Assembly (NCBI RefSeq): GCF_026914185.1 | Contig: NC_070565.1 | Span: 1,984,001-2,048,000 of the forward strand | Source of the DNA: Puccinia triticina | Taxonomy: Eukaryota; Basidiomycota; Pucciniomycetes; Pucciniales; Pucciniaceae | Reading direction: 5' to 3' | Length of the DNA: 64,000 bases | In this document: piece after piece, positions 10,701-20,727 of the stretch | Layout of the letters: each line of letters opens with the position of its first letter | Position numbering within the stretch: position 1 is the stretch's first letter | The notes under the pieces: model-generated | Databases searched by the model: none | Told to the model about the DNA's origin: nothing | Seen by the model: only the letters and a program-made list of their open reading frames with translations | Program-made: the position numbers and the translations under genes

Positions 10701-11700
10701 CATCAGCCCTCCGCCGCGGGGCTGAGCAGCAGCATCCCTCCCCGGCGGGCTTGCCGGCCCCAGCATGGGGCCCCGGAAAGCGGCCGATGTGGACAGCCCG
10801 CCGGTCCGTTTTTGGGCGCTTTCCCGGCCCTTCCTTCTCCGCCCCTAAATTCGCACCCGCCCCGTGTTATCTGCACGCAGAAAATCGGATACATGCGCCG
10901 CTGCTCAAGCCATTCCCTATGTGTCTGCAGTGGTCTGCAGTGCTTGACAATGACAGCCATGGCGTGTCTGTACGTCCATCTGTACCGGCACAGGCATTTC
11001 TCCGGCTTGGGATCTACAAAAGCGCCGCTCGTGGGCTCTGAATCCTCCCCGCCCCTCCAATCAACCTGCCTACACCCCCAGTAGAAGCAAAATCTCCGAT
11101 TCCTGCCTCAGCTCGCTATCCTCCAACATGCGCTTCTTCACGCTCGCACTCCCTTTTTTTGCGGCGGTTTGCGATCTCACAATTGCACAGACTCGGCAGG
11201 TCAAATGCGGGCCGTTCCATCCCAGATGCTTCTGCGTAAGAGTGTACCGCAACCCACTAACCGGCCCCCCATCAATCCTGAGTGGGTGATATTTTCCATT
11301 CTTGGTCGCAGTCAACCTCTTCACTCCAATTGACCAGGTCTTTCTGTCGATGGTTCAAATAGGTGATAGTCTGTGCGCTCACTTGAGGGGTCACTTGTTT
11401 CATGCCTGTAAGAAACCTGCCCAGCCGAGTGATGAAGGGTTCGGCGCGGTATGTTGCGATGTAGAATTGGACCGCTTGAATGTGAGTACCATGTCATCCC
11501 ACCAGACCTCACCCGTCATTCTGTCTGACGCTGGCCACGTTTAGACCCCTGAATTCGTAGACCAGCATTGTAAAGTGGTTCATTCGCAAATTCAATGAAC
11601 CTCGAGCCTTGCTTTCGGAATAGAAACAGCATCTGGTCGACACCCAAACACCAACCTCCCGGGCATCAGACCAGCGTCGAAGTAGAGGGAAAAACAGGAC
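10700..11700 (+). repeat. Segmental duplication, copy 1 (uninterrupted)
   Basis: This block is repeated at 12590-13005 plus 14322-14910, in the same orientation and clearly diverged. It comprises about 400 bp of upstream DNA (shared words GCCGATGTGGAC, GTCTGCAG, CAAAATCTCCGATTCCTGCC), the spliced candidate gene at 11128-11598 and about 100 bp of downstream DNA (CACCCAAACACCAACCTCCC). Copy 1 has no insertion and therefore shows the empty site for the element at 13006-14321. Confidence 0.85.
11128..11598 (+). CDS. Candidate small secreted cysteine-rich protein, copy 1
   Basis: Proposed exons 11128-11281, 11312-11481 and 11545-11598 (378 nt, 125 residues). The protein starts with a clear secretion signal (MRFFTLALPFFAAVC, likely cut near residue 20 after DLTIA), followed by about 8 cysteines in the mature part (KCGPFHPRCFC, ACKK, VCCDVE, HCK). 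Intron 2 is canonical (GTGAGT...TTTAG, 63 nt). Intron 1 would be only 30 nt (GTGGGT...CGCAG), unusually short, so this border is tentative. The paralogue at 14340 has the same exon sizes (154 and 170 nt), the same intron lengths and frame-preserving indels, which supports real coding. No known domain recognised. Secretion and cysteine content resemble rust effectors, but that role is inference. Confidence 0.6.
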
Positions 11701-12590
11701 GACCCTCTGTTGACCCGCCCATACCCTGCCACTCTACCATATACATTTATCACTGCTCTTTCTTTCTTTTTTCTTTCATCCCAAAATAAAATCAACATAT
11801 TTTTATGCCTTCCCAATGTGTCCAAGGGAGTTTTGGCCACCCGGCCGCCGCGAGCTACCCATGTGTGTGGAAGTCCCAAACCAGCAGGTGGGTGCCGGGC
11901 ACCGAGAGTTTTGCGCTGAAAATGCCAAGATGAGCGCAGTCGGTACCAGCCGGCTGGTGCAAGGTGTCTCCCCCGGCGCGGCCATACACAGACCGGACTG
12001 TGCGGCGATGCGGCCAGCCATTGGGCAATCTTCCCCCGTCAGAAATAGGGACATCGTCTGGCCAAGGAGTCGTTCGGTGGTGGGCAAATGCCCGCTGAGC
12101 ACTAGGAGCCCCTTGGTCGAAGGATTGGCTGCCGGCCCGGAATGGGCCCCGGACAAGTGGCCGTTGTCAGGACATAGACTGTGCCTAGTGATTCCCGCAG
12201 AAGAAGATTCATCGTGTGGGCTGGCCAAACAGATGTGCCTACTTGCCGGGGATGAATCTTCCTGGGCGAGTAGGTACAAGGTGTACCGACTCGCTGGGGA
12301 GGATTCCCCTTCGCAGGCAGATACATACCCCCCAGCAAGCAGCTTGGGAAATGCAGAGAGGGTTTCCGGAGGCTTGCGGATGGGGGCACAGCTTAGAGGA
12401 CTTCCCGTCAATCTGAGAACCCCCTCCAGACCCAGATCTGAGCTGGATTTCGCGGGAAATCTTAGGCTTTGGGACTCGGGGAGCCTCCCACATCGCTCCC
12501 AGATTGCGACGGGAAGTCCTTCAGTTTGAAGACACGAGGCTGGCCTCTCCTGGCCGGCGCACATCCTCCCCAGTCCTCTCAGTCCTCGGC
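11700..12590. other. Spacer between duplication copies, no gene seen
   Basis: GC-rich DNA with open frames on both strands that lack motifs. A degenerate internal repeat at about 12210-12310 yields variants of LAGEDS...ASRY in one frame. I see no family resemblance and do not call a gene. Confidence 0.35.
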
Positions 12591-13005
12591 CGCGGGTCTC
12601 GAGCAACAGCATCCCTCCGCGCCGGGCTTGCTTGCCAGGATGGGTGCCTGGAAAGTGGCCGATGTGGACCCCCGGCCGGCGGTGCGTTTTTGTGGGCTTT
12701 TCTCGCCTCTTCTCCGCGACTAAATTCGCATCCGCCTGTATCTGTACGCAGACAAACATGCGCCTCTGGTCAAGCCATTGCCTATGTGTCTGCAGCTGTC
12801 TGCAGTGACAGTGACCTTGTTGTACGCGTTTACTTGCAGCATGGCGTGTCTGTACGTTCATTCAACTTCATAGGTACCGGCACAGGGATTTCTCAGTCTT
12901 GAAATCTACAAGAGCGCCGCTCTTGGGCTCTACTCCTCCCAGCCCCTCCAATCAACCTCCGATTTCCACAACCTAAAAAGAAGCAAAATCTCCGATTCCT
13001 GCCTT
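12590..13005 (+). repeat. Segmental duplication, copy 2, upstream half
   Basis: Homologous to 10710-11108, the upstream region of the copy-1 gene. It ends at TCCGATTCCTGCCT, where the element 13006-14321 was inserted. The homology resumes at 14322. Confidence 0.85.
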
Positions 13006-14321
13006 GAGGGCCCAATTATAAACAGTTATTGGAATTTTATTAAAAAAAAATCCAAATTCATTCAAAACTTTTTTTGTCTGGATTTTTCTTATGTACAGAT
13101 TCAAAAATAGCCCAAATGACCTCGAATGACCTCGAGGAGGTCATTTGGGATCAAAAATTTTCAAATTTTTGTTATCAAAGCAATTTACAGGCATACAGTA
13201 CATGTATGCAACACTGTACCGCACTAATCCAACGGTAGAACTTAGTTGTACCGTTGGTAATGCCGTGTATTACAGATCTCTGCCTCGGGTGCACAGGAGA
13301 TCTCTGATCTGGTTCTGTCGAGTCCACATCGAGGGGATGTGTTCACCGGGCGCCCGAGTATCATCCGCAAAGTTCCTCAGATTGCAAGGGATCCTCTGGC
13401 CATACAACTGTTTGAGTGTCAATCAATTGTACCAGTCCTGGAGGTAAAGGGCCCCTTGGCAATTGAGAAGGTTGTGTACGTTCAATGGCTGCTCCCAAGC
13501 ATTGTCTGCCGCTCGATCCCCAGAGCCCCCCCCCCCCCCCCTTTTCCCAACTCCAAAGGGCATTCCCCCCCTGGCATTGGCCAGGGGCCTGTTGTTCCCC
13601 AGTTCCGTCCCGTCGTCCAGCTCGCCTGTCGGCTATACGAATTATGGCCGACCGTTGTGCCGGCCCTTTGCAGCCGCGCAGCCAACAAGGCTTGTCGACA
13701 CGGGTACCACCCTGTCGCGCGATTTCGCCTCCCCTCAAATCGCCATTTATGCGACCCCCAACGGGTCGACCATGGGACAGGGGCATCCCATGGCCGAACC
13801 GGAGTGGTGACCCAAGGCCGCCCTTTTGGAGTGCGGCGAACTCGGGGCGACCCACTTGGGAGGCCTCTGGGACCTCCCTGACGGTCCCGAGGTCGTCTTT
13901 GGGGGCACCTGTGGGGCGGTGTTCCTAGGGTAGACCCAGGGTCGCCGCCTGATGGCTGGGTCACGGGGGCGCCCCACTGATGGTTTCTGGGGCGACTCAA
14001 CCGCCCCGCGGTGTACACACAAAAGTGTTTGACCGCGCGCGTATTGGCCGTGCAGCCTCAGCCCTCAGGAGGATACGGAAGCGGTTCTTCAACTGCCCAA
14101 ATGTACGCTCCACGGGCGGGGGGGCGGAACAGGCGGTGTTGGCCAGGAATTTGGAATTCCTGTTGTGTGGCCCGCAGGTTTATAATTGTACATAATTATT
14201 GAGGCTTTTTTGAAACATATTTGGGCCTGTATTTGCCACAGAAAGTTAAGAGATTTTGATTTGAATCAAGTTTGGAATATATTACAATAAAACTTCGATA
14301 ACTGTTTATAATTGGGCCCTC
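13006..14321. mobile_element. Non-autonomous inverted-repeat transposon, 1.3 kb
   Basis: The left end GAGGGCCCAATTATAAAC is repeated inverted at the right end (ATTGGGCCCTC at 14311-14321). The inverted repeats extend to about 40 bp with a few mismatches (CAGTTAT(T/C)G, TTTTATT). The interior has a 13110-13150 palindromic word (GACCTCGAGGAGGTC) and a GC-rich core (13500-14150) rich in small inverted repeats, with no transposase. Copy 1 of the duplication is continuous where this element sits (CTGCCTCAGCTCGCT), so it is an insertion into copy 2. I see no clean target duplication. The CAGTTATCGAAGTTT end resembles Tc1/mariner-pogo ends, but this is only suggestive. Confidence 0.8.
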
Positions 14322-14910
14322 AGTTCGCTAGCTTCCAACATGCGCTTTTTCACGCTAGCACTCCCTTTTTTTGCGGCGGTTTGCAATCTCACAATTGCAG
14401 AGACCCCGCCGGTCAAATGCGGGCCGATCCATCCCAGATGCTTCTGCGCAAGACTGGACCGCGACCCAGGAACCAACTCCCTATCAATCCGAGGTGGGTG
14501 ACATTTTCTGATCTTAGTCGCAGGGAACCTCTTCACTCCGATTGACCAGCTAATTTGTCTGTTGACGGTTCAAATAGTGGAAAGGCCTTGCAAAGCCAGG
14601 AGTTTTACCGGTCACTTGTTTCAAGCCTGTTATGAACCTGTCTGGCAGGATCAAGGGGCCGTATGTTGTGATGTAGAATTGGGCCATTCGAATGTGAGTA
14701 CCATGTCATCCCACCAGACCTCACCCGTCATTCTGCCTGACGCTGGCCACATTTAGACCCCTGAATTTGTAGCCCGGCATTGTAAACCGGCTTACTTGCA
14801 ATGAACCTCGAGCTTTGCTTCGGGAAGACAAACAGCATCCGGACACCCAAACACCAACCTCCCGGGCAGCCGACCAGCGTCGAAGTAGAGGGAAAAACCA
14901 GGGTGTTTTT
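14322..14910 (+). repeat. Segmental duplication, copy 2, gene half
   Basis: Homologous to 11108-11690, with the copy-2 gene at 14340-14804. Similarity fades at about 14910, where both copies share GTCGAAGTAGAGGG. Confidence 0.85.
14340..14804 (+). CDS. Candidate small secreted cysteine-rich protein, copy 2
   Basis: Proposed exons 14340-14493, 14524-14693 and 14757-14804 (372 nt, 123 residues), with intron positions identical to the copy at 11128. The signal peptide is nearly identical (MRFFTLALPFFAAVC, then NLTIA). The mature protein has about 9 cysteines (KCGPIHPRCFC, RPCKA, QACYE, VCCDVE, HCK). Synonymous differences in VCCDVEL and TPEF argue for constraint. Caveat: just after the doubtful 30-nt intron the two copies are also conserved in another frame (LSVDGSN, with synonymous changes), so the exon 1/2 border may differ. 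The start codon lies 18 bp downstream of a transposon end, so its native promoter has been displaced by 1.3 kb. Confidence 0.58.
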
Positions 14911-15900
14911 GTTTCTGCTGTCATGAACATCCCTGGTGGCAGCTCGACTGTGGTTGGCGGCGATAGAGCCTTTTCCACTTTTTAAATAGCTCTACCCCTA
15001 GCCCCTCTGCAGGTCTGGACCACAATTTTCTAAATTTTTATCATGTTCTCTACAGTCTAATCAGATTTTCTCCATCACTATCTGTTTATGTGGAATAAAT
15101 TTTGGAAAAATGGTCTCTCAAAAGCAGGATACACGCAATGATTCACAAGGTTGCATTGCTTGCAGTTGCAAGTTGTGGATCCTTTGGGGTCTATTGAATT
15201 GCTGGCTCTTTATGTTGGAGATGATGGATGTTGGCGCTAACCTAACCAAGTCCCTCTATGTATGGAGGGGGGCCCTTCCGGTCGGCGCAATTTCACCAGT
15301 GTTTTAGAGTCCAACGGAGCCGCTGTTGCGCGACCTGAGTCCAACTTTGACGGGCCGGAAGGCATTTTTGGCCTCCAGCGGACCCGCCAAAAGCGCTTCC
15401 AAGGTTCGCGGGGGTGGATGAAACCAAACTTAGTCAGCCCTCCCTTCTGAGTTGGCAGGCTGGCACCCCTCAAGGAGGGACTTGGGAGTAAGCCGGGAAA
15501 TTTGGTGTGAGTGCTGAGGACCACCTCCAACCATTTGGCTGGTGTCAAACTTTGACACCACACTAAAATCGCCTCGTGCGGGACAATCAGGCTGCCCTGG
15601 TGCCAGATTGAAGACCTGCATCTCGCCTTCAATCCTACATAGATGATTAGATCACATGTCATTAACTTGAGCAGTCTTGAAGTTACAAAGCTTGTAACAT
15701 CATCTTACCAAGATTCTTGGATTGTCCGTACATTTGTACATGCAAGGCAAGTACATATAAAGAGCTAAATACACATGCCAAAGTGTACAGTTATGGTGGC
15801 TTCTGTACTATGTTTTTGTCACGGTACAGGTAGGATACAGCAAGTTTATTGGATAGTGGAGTGTACAGGAGTGAAAAAGCATGGGCAAAAATAGAGTAAT
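14911..15900. other. Repeat-rich spacer, no gene seen
   Basis: No supportable gene. A diverged AAGTCCCTC...GAGGGACTT palindromic unit spans 15248-15483. The rest is AT-rich with TGTAC words near 15730-15870. Confidence 0.4.
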
Positions 15901-16141
15901 TATATTAATAAAGGGGGTTACTCAAAATACCCGGTTTTTCCGCATTTGTACCTGGTTTTTTATACCCCCTTTTCCGCATTCACACCCGGATTTTTTCTAC
16001 TCATTTCTACGCGACACAAATAGGCTTAAAATTCATCTAAAATCCTGAAAAGAATTATCATGCATTCAAACTTCCAAAAAAAACCAACTCTTAATCAATT
16101 ATTTATTTTTTGCATACCCCCTTTTCTGGGGTATATACTAA
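15901..16141. repeat. Left part of dispersed repeat X (inverted copy at 31780)
   Basis: AT-rich sequence with paired CCGCATT words and CCCCCTTTTC. It recurs as reverse complement at about 31780-32014 plus 33573-33600. It is interrupted after ATATACTAA by the element 16142-26545 and resumes at 26546. Confidence 0.75.
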
Positions 16142-16300
16142 GGGGTGGGTGAATTTTACAAAGTGTTTCTTACAAGGTACAAGGCCCTGTAATAAATTCC
16201 TTTGTAAAAGTACACATTAAGGGTGGGTAAGTGTGATTTTACAATGTGTTGGCTAGATTCCCACCTTGTAATGTAAAAGCAACCGTGTAAAATTATGCCT

Positions 16301-17047
16301 TGTCAGCCTGTAGGTAACTAACCGTGTCTGAGAGGGTTGTTACTAGCAAGATGATAGTGTAATATGCCAAGGATGGGCCAATGGGTTCGTGGTAAGACCT
16401 GTAAAAGGTTTCACTCTATCAGTAATCTTGACTGAGAGGCTTGCTCAATTAAGGTGCATCCAGATCAACACAGGGTGTTAATAGGCATCCAAGGAATAAC
16501 TCAACTTGGGTTCGTGGTTTTACCTACAGAAAGGTAAGGGTAATCAAGAGTTGAGAGTATTCCTGAATTGAATGATGGGTGAGAATGAAAGCACTGTTTA
16601 ACTATAGTATGGGTTAAACTTTGCTGTAATAATATTCTGAGGGATAAACAGTCCTGAGGGGCGTGTTTATATAGAGGGGAAAGAGCAGGAGGGAATATGA
16701 GGCGCTTGGAGGCGCTTCAGGACCAGGGGGGAACTGGAAGCGCTCAAGGGAAGCAGATCCTCATGAGGATCAACATTGGAAATGATCAGGGCAGTGTAAT
16801 GATCAGTACTGATCCTGGATCAGTAGCTGTGCACACTAGCTGATCATAACCAATCATTGATTCCATTCAGTGCTCTTTGAATTGGATTACATCATGTATT
16901 GTTTATGTAATTATATCATAACCAATATATTATGTAAATGGGGACTGAGACGTAACAGGGGATAAATGAGTGATACCTGTCTTGGGGTATTTCACGTGTA
17001 CAGTAATATTACAATGTATTGTAATCTTACTGTTGCACGTAACTTAA
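16301..17047 (-). repeat. 3' LTR of the minus-strand Ty3
   Basis: 747 bp, beginning TGTCAGCCTGTAGG on the plus strand and ending CACGTAACTTAA; same length and sequence as 25170-25916 by eye. It shares the first eight bases TGTCAGCC with the LTR family of the plus-strand Ty3. Confidence 0.92.
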
Positions 17048-17283
17048 CTCTCATAACAACAGTACATTATGGTAACTGTATTTAACTATGGTTATCTGTA
17101 ATGTAATGTATAACAAGAGTACATTCTTAAGCTTGTATCAAATGATATACATATGTAATAAAGGTGTAAAAGGAATGTACTATATGTAATGTGAACAATT
17201 GCAGGTACTTGGTACGTGTAAGGCACTGTGACACGTACTCTGTGGCTGACACTTCCTCCCTCCAAAAAAGGCTGATCAAAGAA

Positions 17284-20200
17284 TTAAAGATTTCTTTTAT
17301 CAGCTCTGTATTGTCTGAGGACTTTTTCAGAGTCTGGAATTTGGTCAGTAGTGAGCCATTCATCTTCTTTAGAACCACTATATCTAACTAGATATTGTTT
17401 AATGTCCACATTGTTTTTTCTGATTTTTCTGTGTTGTAAAACCTTCTTTATTTTCACAACTTCTTTCTCCAGTCTTGGAATTACAACTTTAATGTTGTCT
17501 TTCCTTAACGGGAAATTTTCATTGTTACTAGGCACGTAAGGTTTGATTAAACTAACAGGAAAAGTAGGATGTTTTCTTTCTAATTCACCTGTCAGTATGA
17601 CTTCAACAGCATTCTTCCCGTGTAAGGCTTTAATAACAAATGGTCCTACAAATGAGTCTCTCAATTTCTTAGGGCCAGTGAGGTTGGTAAAGTTAAATGT
17701 AGAAATAAGAACTTCTTCACCAACTTTAAACTGATGAGGTTTATGAGTCTTGTCCCATCTAGTTTTGTTGTATTCAAAGGATTTTTTAATGCATTCTGCT
17801 GCGTAATTAGCTGTCTTAGTCATCATTTGATGGAAGTCTGCTGCATTAGGATGTATTGTTACAGATTTAGATAAAACTAAGTCTTTGGGGAACCATGGAA
17901 TCCATCCTCTTTCCAATTCAAAAGGAGTAATATTGGTAGAGCTATGTTTGCTGGAATTGTAGGCAAACTCAAGGGCTGGTAAGAGTGAGCACCAATCATG
18001 AGTATAATTATCTTTGTCCTTAAATTCCAATCCATAGGCACAATATCTTCTGATCATGTCTTCAAGAGTTTGAATCATTCTTTCAGCTAATCCATCAGTC
18101 TGTGGGTGATAAGCTGTGGAGAACTTTAATTGTGTACCACATAGATCATAAAGCCCTCTCCAGAATTCTGACGTAAATTTAGGATCTCTGTCTGTAATAA
18201 TGTATCTTGGGCATCCTACATCAGCAATTATCTTTTGCCAAAACAACATAGCTATATCAAAGGCTGTATTCTCTTTATGACATGGAAGGAATTTGGTTCT
18301 TTTGGAAAATCTGTCTACTACAACTAGTACTGAATTATAGTTATCTTGTCCTGCAAGAGGTAATCCTGTAACAAAATCCATATTAATGACAGACCATCTT
18401 TCAGTAGGTTCTTCAATTTCCTGTAATAGTCCATATCTCTTTCCTGTAGCTTTGTTGGCTTTTTGGCACCTTTCACAAGATTCACAGTAGTCCTTGGTTT
18501 CATTCTTAAAGTTTGGCCACCATGCAATGTGCTTTACTCTCTCTGTAGTGCGCTTTACAGAGAAATGCCCAGCAGTGATATTATCATGGCATTCTCTAAG
18601 AAATAAATTAATATGTTCTCTTTGCACCAGTACTACCACACTAGTATGTTTGGTTCTATGGTAAAGTAATCCATCAAGAAGGGAAAATCTGTCTTCTCTA
18701 AAAGCTGTAGCCCAGGGTTCTTCTAATGAGTTAATTAAATCCATATTCTTATACTTACTCTGTAGTATTTCTTTGATGGTAGAAGTATTCTTATTGGTAT
18801 CATAGGATTTTCTGATTTCATCCCAGAATTCTTCTTCCATTTCACATACATGTAGACCAAGGATATCATAATTTTCTGAAGGAGCATCATATGCAGGATT
18901 ATCTTCATCATTCTCAAGGGGAAATAAAGCCATGATTCTTGCAGCAATTTCTCCGTCCCACGCTGGGTTCTCTGGTAAATTTTCTAGAGACCATCTGCTA
19001 AGACCATCCGCATTTTTATGGATATTTCCAGCTCTGTGGATAATAGTCATGCTTCCTCTCCAGATTTGAATAGCAATTTGCCATCTAAGCATATGTCTAT
19101 TGGGAGTTTTCATACCTAAGAGACTTTTAAGGGCTATGCAATCAGTAATGACTTCAAAGTCACATCCATCCAAATAGTAGTATAATTTTTCAAGTGCCCA
19201 TACTAGACAAAGACATTCTAGCTGGCTGGCTCCATATCTTTTCTCACTGTCTTTCAAGGTGCGTGAAATGTAGCATATGACTCCTTCTCTGGGGACTTCA
19301 AAATCCTGTATTTGATGTAATGCAGCGCCTAAACCTTCCATGCTGGCATCTACATATAATCTGTAAGGTTTATGGGGATCAGGCATGAACAGTATTGATG
19401 CTGATGTAAGTTTTTCTCTCATTACATTAAAGGCTTCAACTCTAGTAGTTGTCATCTCAAAGGCAGTGTTGGGACTACTGAGTTGATAAAGTGGGCCACT
19501 TATTTTTGCAAAATCCTTAATGTGTTGTCTATAGTAACTTGCAAAACCTAAGAATGATTGTACTTCCTTCAGGTTAGTTGGCATAGGTTTGAGCAAAACA
19601 GCTGCTACTTTATTCATGTCTATAGCTATACTGAGTCCTGATACTATATGTCCTAGAGCTTTAAGTTCTTGAAATCCAAATTGGCATTTACTCATTGATA
19701 TTTTCATGTTCATTTTAATTACTCTTTCTAAGACTATGGTCAACTTCTTGAGGTGTTCTTCCCAGTCTTGGCTGAATATGATAATGTCATCAATGTAAAT
19801 TATAAGCCATCCCTCACGTAATTCTCTGTGGAATTCAGTATCCATCATTCTCTGGAAGTGAGATGGTGCATTTTTAATTCCAAAGGGCATTCTGAGATAT
19901 TCATAAATACCCATATGTAATATGATGCGCAACAAATGTCTACTGTCTTCATGAATTACATTTTGGTGAAATCCTTTTAGTACATCCATGCAGGTAATAA
20001 ATTTTGCATTCTTGAGTTGCGTGATTGCTTCACTAATCTTGGGCATAGGATACCTATCAGGAATAGTGTAGGTATTGAGGGCTCTAAAATCACCAACCAT
20101 CCTGGACTTATCATTATGCCACGCAATGATTACAGGTGTTGTAACTTCCACATTCTCATTTGCGCCAACCTTGCGCAGAACTTTCATTTTAACTAATTCA

Positions 20201-20718
20201 TTTACATGTTGTTGCAAGGCTTCTCTGCTTCTAGGGGATGCTGGGTAGGAGGCTTTTCTCAAAGCTGGTGGATAAGGTCTGGAAGTATTAAAGTTGATTC
20301 TTACTTCATGTCCTTTAATGCATCCAAAGGGTTCATCAGCTGTAGCAAAGGCCAATTTATGTTTATGTAGTAATGAGACTAATTTGTCTGTTTGTTCTGG
20401 TGTCAGATCTGGTGAAATTCTGGCGTCAGATATGGTGTTAGAGAATTTTGAGGCTTCCACAGCATTACATTCTAGTTGCTCTAATGTAAATTTTTCTGTA
20501 ATTCCTAGTTCAAATTTAGTCAAGAGATCTCCATTAATTGTAAAGTATCTGCCATTACTGTTAATGATGTCAATACCATAATTAATAATGTAATCATTAC
20601 CAAGGATAATGTATTTCATCTTGAAATCTGCAATTACTACTAGCTCAACTGTAATTTGTACACTAGATCTTGTGTGAGGGAAAATAATATCTAGAGTAAT
20701 GATACCTAGTGGGGACAA
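17284..20718 (-). CDS. pol: Ty3 Pol: protease end, RT, RNase H, integrase, chromodomain
   Basis: In frame with gag upstream, separated by one TGA. Order: end of the aspartic protease (ILGNDY); reverse transcriptase with YIDD (about residue 309); RNase H (LYVDAS and HKNADGLSR); integrase with an HHCC zinc finger (CESCERCQKA), the acidic triad in NMDFVTG, TDRDPKF and GLAERM; a C-terminal chromodomain-like segment (QYLVRYSGSKEDEWL). The chromodomain places it among chromoviruses, which use it to steer integration to modified chromatin. Apart from the upstream TGA there is no break. The frame is open throughout, so initiation at this end is not implied; the product would come from readthrough or a polyprotein. 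Confidence 0.92.
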   Translation of the reverse strand: MSPLGIITLDIIFPHTRSSVQITVELVVIADFKMKYIILGNDYIINYGIDIINSNGRYFTINGDLLTKFELGITEKFTLEQLECNAVEASKFSNTISDARISPDLTPEQTDKLVSLLHKHKLAFATADEPFGCIKGHEVRINFNTSRPYPPALRKASYPASPRSREALQQHVNELVKMKVLRKVGANENVEVTTPVIIAWHNDKSRMVGDFRALNTYTIPDRYPMPKISEAITQLKNAKFITCMDVLKGFHQNVIHEDSRHLLRIILHMGIYEYLRMPFGIKNAPSHFQRMMDTEFHRELREGWLIIYIDDIIIFSQDWEEHLKKLTIVLERVIKMNMKISMSKCQFGFQELKALGHIVSGLSIAIDMNKVAAVLLKPMPTNLKEVQSFLGFASYYRQHIKDFAKISGPLYQLSSPNTAFEMTTTRVEAFNVMREKLTSASILFMPDPHKPYRLYVDASMEGLGAALHQIQDFEVPREGVICYISRTLKDSEKRYGASQLECLCLVWALEKLYYYLDGCDFEVITDCIALKSLLGMKTPNRHMLRWQIAIQIWRGSMTIIHRAGNIHKNADGLSRWSLENLPENPAWDGEIAARIMALFPLENDEDNPAYDAPSENYDILGLHVCEMEEEFWDEIRKSYDTNKNTSTIKEILQSKYKNMDLINSLEEPWATAFREDRFSLLDGLLYHRTKHTSVVVLVQREHINLFLRECHDNITAGHFSVKRTTERVKHIAWWPNFKNETKDYCESCERCQKANKATGKRYGLLQEIEEPTERWSVINMDFVTGLPLAGQDNYNSVLVVVDRFSKRTKFLPCHKENTAFDIAMLFWQKIIADVGCPRYIITDRDPKFTSEFWRGLYDLCGTQLKFSTAYHPQTDGLAERMIQTLEDMIRRYCAYGLEFKDKDNYTHDWCSLLPALEFAYNSSKHSSTNITPFELERGWIPWFPKDLVLSKSVTIHPNAADFHQMMTKTANYAAECIKKSFEYNKTRWDKTHKPHQFKVGEEVLISTFNFTNLTGPKKLRDSFVGPFVIKALHGKNAVEVILTGELERKHPTFPVSLIKPYVPSNNENFPLRKDNIKVVIPRLEKEVVKIKKVLQHRKIRKNNVDIKQYLVRYSGSKEDEWLTTDQIPDSEKVLRQYRADKRNL

Positions 20719-20727
20719 TTTGCTATT

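Noticed and set aside
11803..12861. 352-codon minus-strand frame between the duplication copies
   Set aside because: It runs into the duplicated upstream region, is not conserved in the other copy, and shows no domain.
13339..13881. 180-codon frames on both strands inside the inverted-repeat element
   Set aside because: Pro/Arg-rich, overlapping in several frames in GC-rich hairpin DNA; no transposase motif.
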